The translations under genes were made by a program, and so were the position numbers. Below the pieces are notes generated by a model. The model was not told the origin of the DNA, searched no databases, and saw nothing but the letters and a program-made list of their open reading frames with translations. 64,000 nt of DNA from CAZMGV01 sp964565925 (lineage in GTDB: Bacteria; JAGRBM01; JAHCIT01): NCBI GenBank assembly GCA_964565925.1, contig CAZMGV010000009.1, positions 1 to 64,000 of the forward strand, given 5' to 3'. Of this stretch, positions 28,256 to 36,000 are shown in pieces. Numbering within the stretch: position 1 is the first letter of the stretch; each line of letters opens with the position of its first letter.

Positions 28256-28596
28256 TGAAGTCCCGGAACACCCTACTTAGCAGTCCGCCGCTGCCGGTTG
28301 AGCAAGCGCTCAAACGGCTGGGAGCCGATCTGAAAACCGCGAGGGTTCGCCGCAATCTGACAATCGCGAAGGTGGCTGAGAAGATCGGTACGGGACCGCG
28401 CGCGATTATCGACGCCGAAAAGGGGAAACCCTCAAGCGGTGTGGGGATATTCGTGGCGCTACTGTGGGCGTACGATCTCTTGGAACAGCTGGGTTCAGTC
28501 GCAGATCCGGGCCGTGATGAAACCGGTCAGGTTCTGGCGTTGTCACGCGAGCGGAAACGCCCGCATGCCACTGGCGGAATGGACAATGATTTCTAG
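28255..28596 (+). CDS. XRE-family antitoxin (module 2)
   Basis: A 113-residue helix-turn-helix protein (HTH about residues 18-72: LKRLGADLKTARVRRNLTIA...) with a polar C-terminal tail. It precedes and overlaps a HipA-type kinase gene, as antitoxins of this group do. ATG 28255 has no ribosome site and overlaps the repeated half-site, so translation may be weak or the transcript leaderless. It differs strongly in sequence from the module 1 HipB, so the modules are not recent duplicates of each other. Confidence 0.7.
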   Translation: MKSRNTLLSSPPLPVEQALKRLGADLKTARVRRNLTIAKVAEKIGTGPRAIIDAEKGKPSSGVGIFVALLWAYDLLEQLGSVADPGRDETGQVLALSRERKRPHATGGMDNDF

Positions 28597-29869
28597 CAAA
28601 TCCGCCACCGAGTGTTATGTCTACATCACGCTCCCGGGCCATACCGAAGCGGTCACTGCGGGGCGTTTTGAACTGACGCCCGACAGGCGTGGAATACCCA
28701 TTGGACGTTTTGTTTATGGCCGCCGCTATCTGGAACGCAACGACGCGGTGGAAATTGATCCGGTCGAGCTAGCCCTCGGAAAAGGTACTTTTGAGACGAC
28801 ACGATTGGGCGGCCTGTTTGGTGCCCTCCGGGATTCGGGTCCGGACTTCTGGGGCCGGCGGGTGATTGAGCGGCATGCAGGCGGGCAACTGGGCGAGCTC
28901 GACTACCTGCTCTATTCGCCGGATGACCGGGCGGGTGCCCTTGGGTTCGGGCACGGCGTGACCCCTCCGGCCCCACGGAGGGAGTTCAGCAGCACCCTTG
29001 ATCTTGCCAGGCTCCATGCCATCGCGGACGCGATCATCAAAGATGAAAACCGCCCGTCCGGTGCCGAAGCAGGCCAGATCAGCGAATTGATGCTGATCGG
29101 TACGTCGATGGGCGGTGCCCGTCCGAAGGCTGTTGTCGAAGATGCAGATGGACTATGGGTGGCGAAGTTCAACCGCCCCGATGATCGCTGGAACTTCGCG
29201 CGTGTTGAACATGCGATGCTGATGCTCGCCAGGACCTGCGGAATTTCGGCGGTCGAAAGCAAGGTCGTGAAAGTGGGCGACCGCGACGTCCTGTTGGTGA
29301 AACGGTTTGACCGGGAGCAAACCGAAAACGGATATCAGCGCGCCCGGATGGTCAGCGGGCTGACCCTGCTTCAGGCTGAAGACAGCGCAGAGGCGCGTGA
29401 TCGCTGGTCCTACGTCCTGCTGGCAGAGGGACTCAGGCGCGTGTCGTCGGAACCCCGGAAAGACGCCAATGAACTGTTCCGGCGGATGTGTTTCAACGCG
29501 CTGATCACCAATACGGACGATCACCCGAGAAATCACGCAGTCCTCGCGAGAGATCGCAACTGGCGTCTTTCGCCGGCGTACGACCTGGTGCCGATGAATC
29601 TGGTGAGTGCCGAGCACCGTGATCTGGCAATGGCGTGCGGAGATTTTGGCCGGTACGCCAATGCGCGAAATCTCCTATCCCAATGCGAACGATTTTTGAT
29701 CCGAACGGATGAAGCGGAAAAGACTATTGAATCCATGGAAGACCAGATCCGGAATTCCTGGTATGGCATCGCCCGCGCCGAGCATGTTTCCGAGCGCGAC
29801 TGCGAGCTGATCAGGGGAGCTTTCGCTTATCCGGGTTTCCGTCTTTTACCGGGGGCAGCCGGACGTTAG
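28586..29869 (+). CDS. HipA-family kinase toxin (module 2)
   Basis: A 427-residue HipA-like kinase of a different subfamily from module 1: the N-terminal part has DSGPDFWGRRVIERH, followed by MLIGTSMGGARPKA (nucleotide-binding loop), WVAKFN, LLVKRFDR, NTDDHPRNHAV (catalytic Asp) and LSPAYDLVP (metal-binding Asp). Family members phosphorylate Ser/Thr targets and arrest growth. ATG 28586 overlaps the antitoxin gene by 11 nt; ATG 28565 is an alternative. All key residues appear to be present. Confidence 0.8.
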   Translation: MISSKSATECYVYITLPGHTEAVTAGRFELTPDRRGIPIGRFVYGRRYLERNDAVEIDPVELALGKGTFETTRLGGLFGALRDSGPDFWGRRVIERHAGGQLGELDYLLYSPDDRAGALGFGHGVTPPAPRREFSSTLDLARLHAIADAIIKDENRPSGAEAGQISELMLIGTSMGGARPKAVVEDADGLWVAKFNRPDDRWNFARVEHAMLMLARTCGISAVESKVVKVGDRDVLLVKRFDREQTENGYQRARMVSGLTLLQAEDSAEARDRWSYVLLAEGLRRVSSEPRKDANELFRRMCFNALITNTDDHPRNHAVLARDRNWRLSPAYDLVPMNLVSAEHRDLAMACGDFGRYANARNLLSQCERFLIRTDEAEKTIESMEDQIRNSWYGIARAEHVSERDCELIRGAFAYPGFRLLPGAAGR

Positions 29870-29873
29870 CCGG

Positions 29874-29984
29874 TCATTTGTTCGGCCGCTTGCGGTGGCT
29901 CCTTTCTATGCTTCCGAATTCCTGCTTCACACGCCAGGCGGTTGCGAAAGAACCGTAGGTGCGGCGTGCCAGTTCCGACGTGGT
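29874..29984 (-). pseudogene. 5'-truncated copy of the RRTYGSFATAW small gene
   Basis: On the minus strand, 37 codons from 29984 to the stop at 29874 read TTSELARRTYGSFATAW... and align with the intact copy at 28048-28197. An in-frame TAG stop (29985-29987) sits directly upstream and no start codon is present, so this is a remnant. It follows the module 2 hipA by 4 bp in the opposite orientation. Confidence 0.5.
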
Positions 29985-30328
29985 CTACCGCCCGACCGTT
30001 GATCAATGAATAAAGCGAAAGCCCGGGAGGATCGTAATAATCTTGCCCGGGCTTCGATGATTGATATCAGAGCGGTTCGCTGCTCTTGGCCAAGACCGCG
30101 TTCTGCTCTTGATATTGTGTAAACGACGGTCGGCTCAGTCCCGCGTTATCACATATTGGTATCTTTGTTGTCTGCGGTTCTCATGAAACCGCAGTGCATG
30201 GCGAACCGTGCATGCACCGTCATAAGTATAGCTTTAGGTGCATGTGGCGCAATTACCAAGAACAGGGAACTGTTCTTGGTGAGGTATGGCCGGCCGTGGG
30301 ACGATACGGACTGAACGTGAAGTTCTAA
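29985..30328. other. Gene-free stretch with three strong hairpins
   Basis: I see no protein gene here. Hairpin 1: AAGCCCGGG / CCCGGGCTT (30019-30054, 18-nt loop). Hairpin 2: CTGCGGTT / AACCGCAG (30172-30194, 7-nt loop). Hairpin 3: ACCAAGAACAG / CTGTTCTTGGT (30255-30280, GGAA loop). Between 2 and 3 lies a GCATG-rich patch. They may be terminators or part of an untranslated RNA; none has a clear T-run. Confidence 0.45.
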
Positions 30329-30359
30329 ATTACCGGTATTTACTAGTAATTACCTGTAT
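30329..30359. promoter_or_regulatory. Candidate AbiEi operator
   Basis: ATTACCGGTAT (30329-30339) and ATTACCTGTAT (30349-30359) are repeated 20 bp apart and enclose the palindrome TTACTAGTAA (30340-30349), 22 bp before the abiEi start. AbiEi proteins are known to repress their own promoter through inverted repeats, which fits. Confidence 0.5.
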
Positions 30360-30380
30360 ATTAAAACACGGGGGCAGATT

Positions 30381-30980
30381 ATGTCTACAGCATCAGAAAT
30401 AACCCTAAAGCTGGCCAAAAGAGCCGGAGCAATAAGGCCCCGCGACCTCGCATCAGATGGAATCGCACCGGTCTACCTGCGAAGGCTCGTGAAGGAAGGC
30501 AAGCTCATCCGGTCAGGCCGCGGTCTGTATCGTCTCTCTGATTTCAAAGTGACGGAGTTCCACTCGCTGGCTGAAGCCGGCAAGAAAGTACCGAAGGGCA
30601 CTGTTTGCCTGCTATCTGCACTTCGTTTTCATGGGCTTACCACGCAGGCTCCATTCGAGGTGTGGATCGCGGTTGACGTGAAAGCCGAGCGACCCAGGGT
30701 AGATTACCCGCCGATCCGGATCGCCTGGTTTTCGGGAAGGGCACTGACAGAGGGTGTGGAAGTCCACAAGGTCGAAGGCGTTGATGTCAGGATATATTCG
30801 GCCGCCAAAACGGTGGCCGACTGCTTCAAGTACCGGAACAAGATCGGTCTGGATGTCGCCCTGGAAGCCCTGCGGGATTATCTGCGTAAGTACCGGGGAA
30901 AGACGGATGATCTGTGGCGATATGCCGCCGTATGCCGCGTTCAGAATGTGATCCGGCCGTACCTTGAGGCGATGACATGA
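30381..30980 (+). CDS. abiEi: AbiEi-family antitoxin (type IV toxin-antitoxin)
   Basis: A 199-residue protein with an N-terminal winged helix (LKLAKRAGAIRPRDLASDGI...YLRRLVKEGKLIRSGRGLYRL) and the AbiEi C-terminal part (ALRFHGLTTQAP...IYSAAKTVADCFKYRNKIG). AbiEi counteracts the nucleotidyltransferase AbiEii and represses the operon. GGGGG precedes the ATG by 7 nt. The partner toxin frame begins at 30977 with an ATGA overlap but is cut short, so this antitoxin has no complete toxin in the window. Confidence 0.88.
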   Translation: MSTASEITLKLAKRAGAIRPRDLASDGIAPVYLRRLVKEGKLIRSGRGLYRLSDFKVTEFHSLAEAGKKVPKGTVCLLSALRFHGLTTQAPFEVWIAVDVKAERPRVDYPPIRIAWFSGRALTEGVEVHKVEGVDVRIYSAAKTVADCFKYRNKIGLDVALEALRDYLRKYRGKTDDLWRYAAVCRVQNVIRPYLEAMT

Positions 30981-31144
30981 CGAAGAGGAATCCCGTAAAT
31001 GTCGCGGCGTCAGTGCGGCAGCGCCTGCTGAATCTCTCGAAAGGTGGAACCTATGGCGACAACCCGAATCCATCCGATCATCCAACGGTCGAGATGCATA
31101 CTGGAAAAGGTCGAACAGGACCGGGATGGCTTTCTATTAGCTAA
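30977..31144 (+). pseudogene. abiEii: Truncated AbiEii toxin gene (first about 21 codons only)
   Basis: ATG 30977 overlaps the abiEi stop, as usual for this operon, and the frame reads MTKRNPVNVAASVRQRLLNL, the typical start of AbiEii toxins. After codon 21 the similarity to what I expect stops, and the frame ends at TAA 31142-31144 with no catalytic GS...DxD motif. The break coincides with the ribosome site of the next gene, so a deletion joining two genes near 31,040 is likely. Confidence 0.75.
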
Positions 31145-31913
31145 TAGCAACGACTGCGTAGACTTATGGGTGACCAGAAAATTGCTGGATCGCGGTCTGT
31201 CGGCCATGAACGCGATAATTCGGGAAGCGGAGAATCGCGGGTTTTCGGTCTCGCTGGTCAGGAAATGGGGCACTCACACGCAATTTGAGAAAGAGGGCGT
31301 GATCTTTCTCGTGGCGCTCAAGGAGCAATGCACGCGGAAGAAGCACATTCCGACTTCGGAAGAACGGGAACAGATGCGAAAAGGCGACCCGCTTGGGAGT
31401 ATCCCTAAATTCGATTTAACGCCTAACGGTAAGCTGATCTTCGAACTGCATGGCGATCAGGCCTATATGCGGCGGGGGATTCGAACGAGATGGGTAGAAG
31501 GGAAACGGCAGTCAATTGAGCAACTGATCCCCGAGATCATCGAAGGACTTGAAGCCATGGCCGTGTGTCTGGTTGAAGCGCAAAAGGAATATGCTGAGAA
31601 GGGGCGGCGGGTCCAGGAAGAAAGATTTCAAAGGGAGACGGAGCACGATAAGGCGCGGGACGAGGCGAAACGATTCGAGCAGCTTCACGAGATGGCCTCG
31701 GCGTGGGTTCGTAATCGGCAGGCAGGCGAGTTTCTGGATGCGGTGGAAAGGGACTACCGCGAAAGAGGGGTAGAAATGGAGACCGGCATTGCGTCATGGC
31801 TCCAGTGGGCCAGGCAAAAGGTGGAGGCGAACGATCCGGTCAGGATCCACTTTCGGAAGCGTCCGGACTCGGGTGGTATGGCCCATAAGCACCCGCCGCT
31901 GGCTGACCTTTGA
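31053..31913 (+). CDS. Mobile-element hypothetical protein, possibly N-terminally shortened
   Basis: A 286-residue protein with AAGGTGG 6 nt before ATG 31053. The first 80 residues (HPIIQRSRCILEKVEQDRDG...LLDRGLSAMNAIIREAENRGFSV) match a type of protein often seen on islands and plasmids, where I recall an extra N-terminal DNA-binding part. That part is absent here, which fits the deletion junction just upstream. The region from about 175 to 240 is a charged coiled coil (EKGRRVQEERFQRETEHDKA), and the C-terminus contains WLQWARQK. The function is unknown. Confidence 0.65.
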   Translation: MATTRIHPIIQRSRCILEKVEQDRDGFLLANSNDCVDLWVTRKLLDRGLSAMNAIIREAENRGFSVSLVRKWGTHTQFEKEGVIFLVALKEQCTRKKHIPTSEEREQMRKGDPLGSIPKFDLTPNGKLIFELHGDQAYMRRGIRTRWVEGKRQSIEQLIPEIIEGLEAMAVCLVEAQKEYAEKGRRVQEERFQRETEHDKARDEAKRFEQLHEMASAWVRNRQAGEFLDAVERDYRERGVEMETGIASWLQWARQKVEANDPVRIHFRKRPDSGGMAHKHPPLADL

Positions 31914-31984
31914 TCGCTACCCCCGGCGACTTCATGCAAAGGTCATTTGGATGCCCATCTAAGACGCAAAAACCTGCAATATAC

Positions 31985-32003
31985 TGTAGCCAATTTGTAG
32001 CCA
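31985..32003. repeat. TGTAGCCA direct repeats, possible integrase arm sites
   Basis: TGTAGCCA occurs at 31985-31992 and 31996-32003, 11 bp apart, about 120 bp inside the tRNA-derived attachment site. Short direct repeats at one helical turn are typical of arm-type sites of tyrosine recombinases. No other gene explains them. Confidence 0.35.
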
Positions 32004-32122
32004 TTGAACCGGAAAACGGCGCATTTCAGTGGAAACCGGTGGAAAACAAAAAGTCCAAAAACCTAAGTAAATCAGACACATTGGGACGTCTCTGGAAATT
32101 TCCGGAAAATGGGCTGGGCGAT

Positions 32123-32167
32123 TTCGGGAGCAAGAGGTCGAGGGTTCGAATCCCTCCAGCCCGACCA
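32123..32167 (+). repeat. tRNA-Pro(CGG) 3' fragment: island attachment site
   Basis: The segment reads as the 3' part of a proline tRNA: anticodon loop TTCGGGA (32123-32129), 3' anticodon stem GCAAG, variable AGGTC, T-stem GAGGG / CCCTC around TTCGAAT (32140-32156), 3' acceptor strand CAGCCCG, discriminator A and CCA (32165-32167). Upstream sequence does not pair with the stems, so no complete tRNA exists here. A fragment that begins in the anticodon loop is the usual crossover repeat of tRNA-targeting integrases. The intact gene should lie left of the window on the plus strand. Confidence 0.8.
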
Positions 32168-32212
32168 AATCCCCCAAAAAAATGAATATCCTGTTGTGAC
32201 GGAACCGCTGCC

Positions 32213-34570
32213 TCAGGCGGCGGCTTGCGGCAGGCGTATGGTGACGGTGGTGCCCCGGCCTTCTGCGGTGGCGACTTCGACGCTTCCGCCGTTCCTGCGT
32301 ACGATCTCGTGAACGAGATAAAGTCCCAGGCCCACGCCGTGGCCTTCGCCCGCCCGGTCACCGCTCGCAAACGGCTTGAACAACAACGGTTTCAGCCTGT
32401 CAGGAATTCCGCTCCCCGTATCAGTGACGGTCATCTCGAAGCTGCCCGCAGAATCGTTTGTCCGGAGCGACACCACCGGCGGGACCCTGGTGCCGGAGCG
32501 TACGGCGTTCTCGACCAGTTCGCCCGCGAGCAGCACCAGCTCATCGGCCGCAATCGCCGCTGACCGGACCAGATCGTCCGTCTGTTCAAAACGCGCGGCA
32601 CTGAAACGGTTCGCCAGATCCGGCATTACGTCACGGAGCGAGCAAGTGCCCGGATCGCGACCGGCCAGGTCGAGCAGCATTCCCAGCCGGTCGAGTATCC
32701 GCTCGGCGCGTTTCTGTCCGCGCCCGGCCATCCGGATCGTGGCGAGCAGATTATTCTTCACCGGAAGCGCAACTGCGTCGTCACCGGAGATCGCCGTTTC
32801 CATCCGGGCAAGCGCGTCGCCTGCGGACCTCACCGGTGGCCCGACCGATTTCACCGAACGTCCGACCAGTGCGCCCAGCGCCGACAATGCTTCGGACCGG
32901 GCGAGCGCCTCGCGGGCATCGGTGAGTTCCCGGTTGGCGCGGGTGATCCGCGCTTCCTGAAGGCTGCGGAGCCGCTCCGACGCCTGCACGAAGAGGAACA
33001 CCCCCGTGAAGCTTCCTAGATAAACCGACAGGAGAAAGAGATAAGTCCCCGCCGATCGGTACGAGTCGACGGTCCAGCCGGCCATGGCGGGCGCGTAGGG
33101 GACGGTGCCGGACACTTCGAGGGCGGCCAGCATCGCTGATCCGGACATCCAGAACCCGAACGCCACGAGACCGACCCGGGCGTCGTACATCAGGCTCGCC
33201 ACCAGCACCCAGCCGGGCAGCATCGCGTAAAAGGGCGTGCTCATGCCGCCGAGCTGTCCGCACAGGATAAAGGCGAACACCATATGCACGGCGTGAAGGA
33301 GGTGGACGGCTCCGCGGGAACTATGCCAGGGCCGGTTTGCGCCGCGGTACAGCCAGGTAGCGAGCAGGCCGCAGGCCAGCGCCCATAATCCTGTATAGAG
33401 GGTGAGGTTTCCGGTTCCAGGCGACCCGAACAGGAGCAGCGCCAGCCAGGCGAGTGCCAGCGCGGCCCCGCCGATGACCGCTTCCAGCGCCGCCCGCTTG
33501 ACGAGCGGCCAGGTGATGACCTCGGCCAGCCAGACACCCAGCTTGCCCAGTTGCGAACTATCGGTGGCCCCTGCCGGTGCCGCTTCCGCCGAAAGAGATA
33601 CTCCCAGCGAGTCGAGTGTCTCCCGCTCACGCCCGGTCTTCTGGGCCTGTTCGACATCGTCGAGCAGGCGGTGGATTCCGTCGATGGATTTCGCGGCGCT
33701 GTCGATCTGCGCCGCCACGTCGGCAGTGTTATCCGCCAGTATTGATTTAAGGCTCGCCGGAATGTCGTCCAGCTCCAGGTCCTCTTTCAGCGACTGGATG
33801 AGCGCGTGGCTGGAGGCGAGCGGGTTGCGGATCTCATGCGCCGCACCGGAGGCCAGCGTCGCCACCGCCGAGAGCGCTTCCGAGCGGGCCAGCTTGTCCT
33901 TGGCTTCCTTCAGTTCCCGGTGGGTGCGTTTGAGTATTTCCATCTGCCGGGCGCGGATCGACGCCGTGAACTGGACCCGCAGAAACAGGTTGGCGAAAAC
34001 GATCCAGATGGTGAGGAGCAGCAGCCCCTGATAGACCAGGCCTGCGTGCGCGTGAAGGTCCCGGGAAATGAGCAGCGGCGCATACGGAACCATTCCCGAC
34101 AGCTCGATGACGGCCACACCGAGAAACAGGAACTGGTGCCAGATGAAGGCGAACCAGCCGACCCGGGTGTCGAAGAACAGGGTGATAAAAAGGATGGTCA
34201 TTGGAATGACGGTAACGAGCGAGGTGCTCACCGTCCCGAAGAACTGAACAGGCGCAAGGAGCATCGGTCCGCCCGCAAGGACGAACGCATAGGCGGTCCA
34301 GCGGCCTTCGCGGCCCCGGCGTGCCTCGATAATCGCCCCGATCGTGATGAACGGCGAGATCGTTACCCAGATCCGGCTGACCCGCTCGAGCAGTCCGAGG
34401 TCGATGATCCCGCCGCCCCAGCCGGAGCGGTGTCCGTAGGCGGCGACCCAGTAGAACAGGAAATAGATCGGATAGGCGAGAACGCCCGATATGGCGGTCT
34501 TGCGGGACGTGGGCCACCGGGTGAACTCCAGGTATTTGTCTACCAGCCGTCCATAGAGGGATGTGCGCAC
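32213..34570 (-). CDS. Sensor histidine kinase with duplicated membrane-sensor and DHp modules
   Basis: A 785-residue protein made of two similar halves. Half 1 (about 1-310) has several membrane helices, the SGMVPYAP and FDTRVGWFAF motifs, a coiled coil and a DHp helix with His245 in AAHEIRNP. Half 2 (about 355-640) repeats the membrane part (SGTVPYAP, YDARVGLVAF) and the ARSEALSA lead-in, but its DHp helix has Lys574 where His is expected. A single HATPase domain closes the protein (ELVENA, DTGSGIP, GHGVGLGLYLVHEI). It senses an unknown signal at the membrane. No response regulator is adjacent. It is the first chromosomal gene after the attachment site. The start is GTG. Confidence 0.8.
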   Translation of the reverse strand: MRTSLYGRLVDKYLEFTRWPTSRKTAISGVLAYPIYFLFYWVAAYGHRSGWGGGIIDLGLLERVSRIWVTISPFITIGAIIEARRGREGRWTAYAFVLAGGPMLLAPVQFFGTVSTSLVTVIPMTILFITLFFDTRVGWFAFIWHQFLFLGVAVIELSGMVPYAPLLISRDLHAHAGLVYQGLLLLTIWIVFANLFLRVQFTASIRARQMEILKRTHRELKEAKDKLARSEALSAVATLASGAAHEIRNPLASSHALIQSLKEDLELDDIPASLKSILADNTADVAAQIDSAAKSIDGIHRLLDDVEQAQKTGRERETLDSLGVSLSAEAAPAGATDSSQLGKLGVWLAEVITWPLVKRAALEAVIGGAALALAWLALLLFGSPGTGNLTLYTGLWALACGLLATWLYRGANRPWHSSRGAVHLLHAVHMVFAFILCGQLGGMSTPFYAMLPGWVLVASLMYDARVGLVAFGFWMSGSAMLAALEVSGTVPYAPAMAGWTVDSYRSAGTYLFLLSVYLGSFTGVFLFVQASERLRSLQEARITRANRELTDAREALARSEALSALGALVGRSVKSVGPPVRSAGDALARMETAISGDDAVALPVKNNLLATIRMAGRGQKRAERILDRLGMLLDLAGRDPGTCSLRDVMPDLANRFSAARFEQTDDLVRSAAIAADELVLLAGELVENAVRSGTRVPPVVSLRTNDSAGSFEMTVTDTGSGIPDRLKPLLFKPFASGDRAGEGHGVGLGLYLVHEIVRRNGGSVEVATAEGRGTTVTIRLPQAAA

Positions 34571-34604
34571 GTGACCGGTCCCTCCCCGCTTCTCCCGGAA
34601 AACC

Positions 34605-35795
34605 TCAGAGCGATTCGTACAGCGCCTGGGTAATCAGTTGCGGGCGCGGATCGATGATGAGGCTGACGCCCATCCGGTTCATGACGTAACCGAAGCCGAT
34701 CTTCGCATCGAGGTCGGCGTAGCCCAGCGACCCGCCGGCGCCCGGGTGGCCGAACGACCGGGGGTTGGGGCTGAACGAACCGCCCTTGAAATCCTGGCAG
34801 AGCATGAACCCGGAGCCGAACCTTGAGGAGATTTTCAGCACCTCATCGGTCCCGTGGGAACCTTCCGTGTGGCACTCCATGAGGCTCGCCGCCGACAGGA
34901 ACGGCCGCCCGCCGACTGTCTTGCCGGTGGCGGCCGCGCTGTAGAGGGCGGCCAGCCCGCGCGCGCTCGCATGTCCGTTGGCGGCGGGGATTTCCGCCGC
35001 CCGCCATTCGGGTGTATTCGCCACACCCGGCTTCGCCATTGTCGGCGGATTGGCGAACGCCCGGGAGGTGACACCCGCCGGGTCTTTCATGATCACCTCG
35101 ACGATATTGGGCTGGCCGGTTTTGTATTCCGGCGTCACTTCGGACGGCTTCATCTGCGTAAGCCGCGCAGCCCGTGCCTGAAGCTCCGGGCCGAGGCCGA
35201 TGTGGAAATCGGCGCCCAGCGGACCGGCGACTTCCTCTCGCAGATAAGTGCCGACGCTCTTCCCGGTCACGCGCCGGATCAGCTCGCCGACCAGCCAGCC
35301 GAAAGTCACGGCGTGGTAGCCGTGCTTTTCGCCGGGCGTCCACCACGGCGTCTCCGCCGCAAGGGCCGCCGTCATCGTGTTCCAGTCGAAGAGCGCCTCG
35401 CCCGGGCGGATCGTCCGCAGGGCGGGCAGCCCCGCGCGGTGGTTAAGCAGTTGCCTGACCGGAATTCTGTCTTTCCCGGCCTGTCCGAACTCGGGCCAGT
35501 ATTTGACGACCGGTGCGTCCAGATCGAGGCGGCCTTCATCGACCAGCCGGTGCGCACAGAGCGCCGTGATTCCCTTGGTGGTCGAATACACGTTGACGAG
35601 AGTGTCGGCCTGCCACGGACTGGAACTGTGCCGGTCTGCGGAACCGGCCCACAGGTCCACGACCCGCTTGCCGTCTATTTCGATGGCGAGGGAGGCGCCC
35701 AGTTCCACACCCCGCTCGAACCCGGAGGCGAACGCCTCGCGGACCCGCTCAAACCGTTTATCCGTCTGACCGTGAATCTCGACGCTGTTTGTCAT
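34605..35795 (-). CDS. Beta-lactamase-fold serine hydrolase (EstB/class C-like)
   Basis: A 396-residue hydrolase. The S-x-x-K motif is STTK at residues 71-74, followed by LLNHRAGLP, the second motif at YHAVTFG (Tyr near 165) and a late HPGAGGS in the place of the KTG box. This is the pattern of serine esterases related to class C beta-lactamases and penicillin-binding proteins. No signal peptide is evident, so it is probably a cytoplasmic esterase. The substrate is unknown. It lies 34 bp upstream of, and in the same direction as, the histidine kinase gene. Confidence 0.85.
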   Translation of the reverse strand: MTNSVEIHGQTDKRFERVREAFASGFERGVELGASLAIEIDGKRVVDLWAGSADRHSSSPWQADTLVNVYSTTKGITALCAHRLVDEGRLDLDAPVVKYWPEFGQAGKDRIPVRQLLNHRAGLPALRTIRPGEALFDWNTMTAALAAETPWWTPGEKHGYHAVTFGWLVGELIRRVTGKSVGTYLREEVAGPLGADFHIGLGPELQARAARLTQMKPSEVTPEYKTGQPNIVEVIMKDPAGVTSRAFANPPTMAKPGVANTPEWRAAEIPAANGHASARGLAALYSAAATGKTVGGRPFLSAASLMECHTEGSHGTDEVLKISSRFGSGFMLCQDFKGGSFSPNPRSFGHPGAGGSLGYADLDAKIGFGYVMNRMGVSLIIDPRPQLITQALYESL

Positions 35796-36000
35796 AGCCC
35801 GGAACGCTACGGCCCGTGCCGGATGGCGTCAAACGGCGGCGCCGGGCGGGGCGGCAGGCCGCATCCCCGCCTGAGGAACCCGGGTAAAATCGGTTTCACC
35901 CTGTCAATCGTCATAGAAACGGACTGTGGTGTTGTGAAATTCTGTCCCGGTTACACTGGTCCCAGAAAACCAGACCGAAAGCGATTGGAGTGACCGGACG

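Noticed and set aside
32108..32167. A complete tRNA gene
   Set aside because: Only about 60 nt would be available and the D-arm and 5' anticodon stem are missing; it is a 3' fragment.
31910..32185. A 91-codon plus-strand frame across the attachment site
   Set aside because: It runs through the tRNA fragment and has no ribosome site or protein-like pattern.
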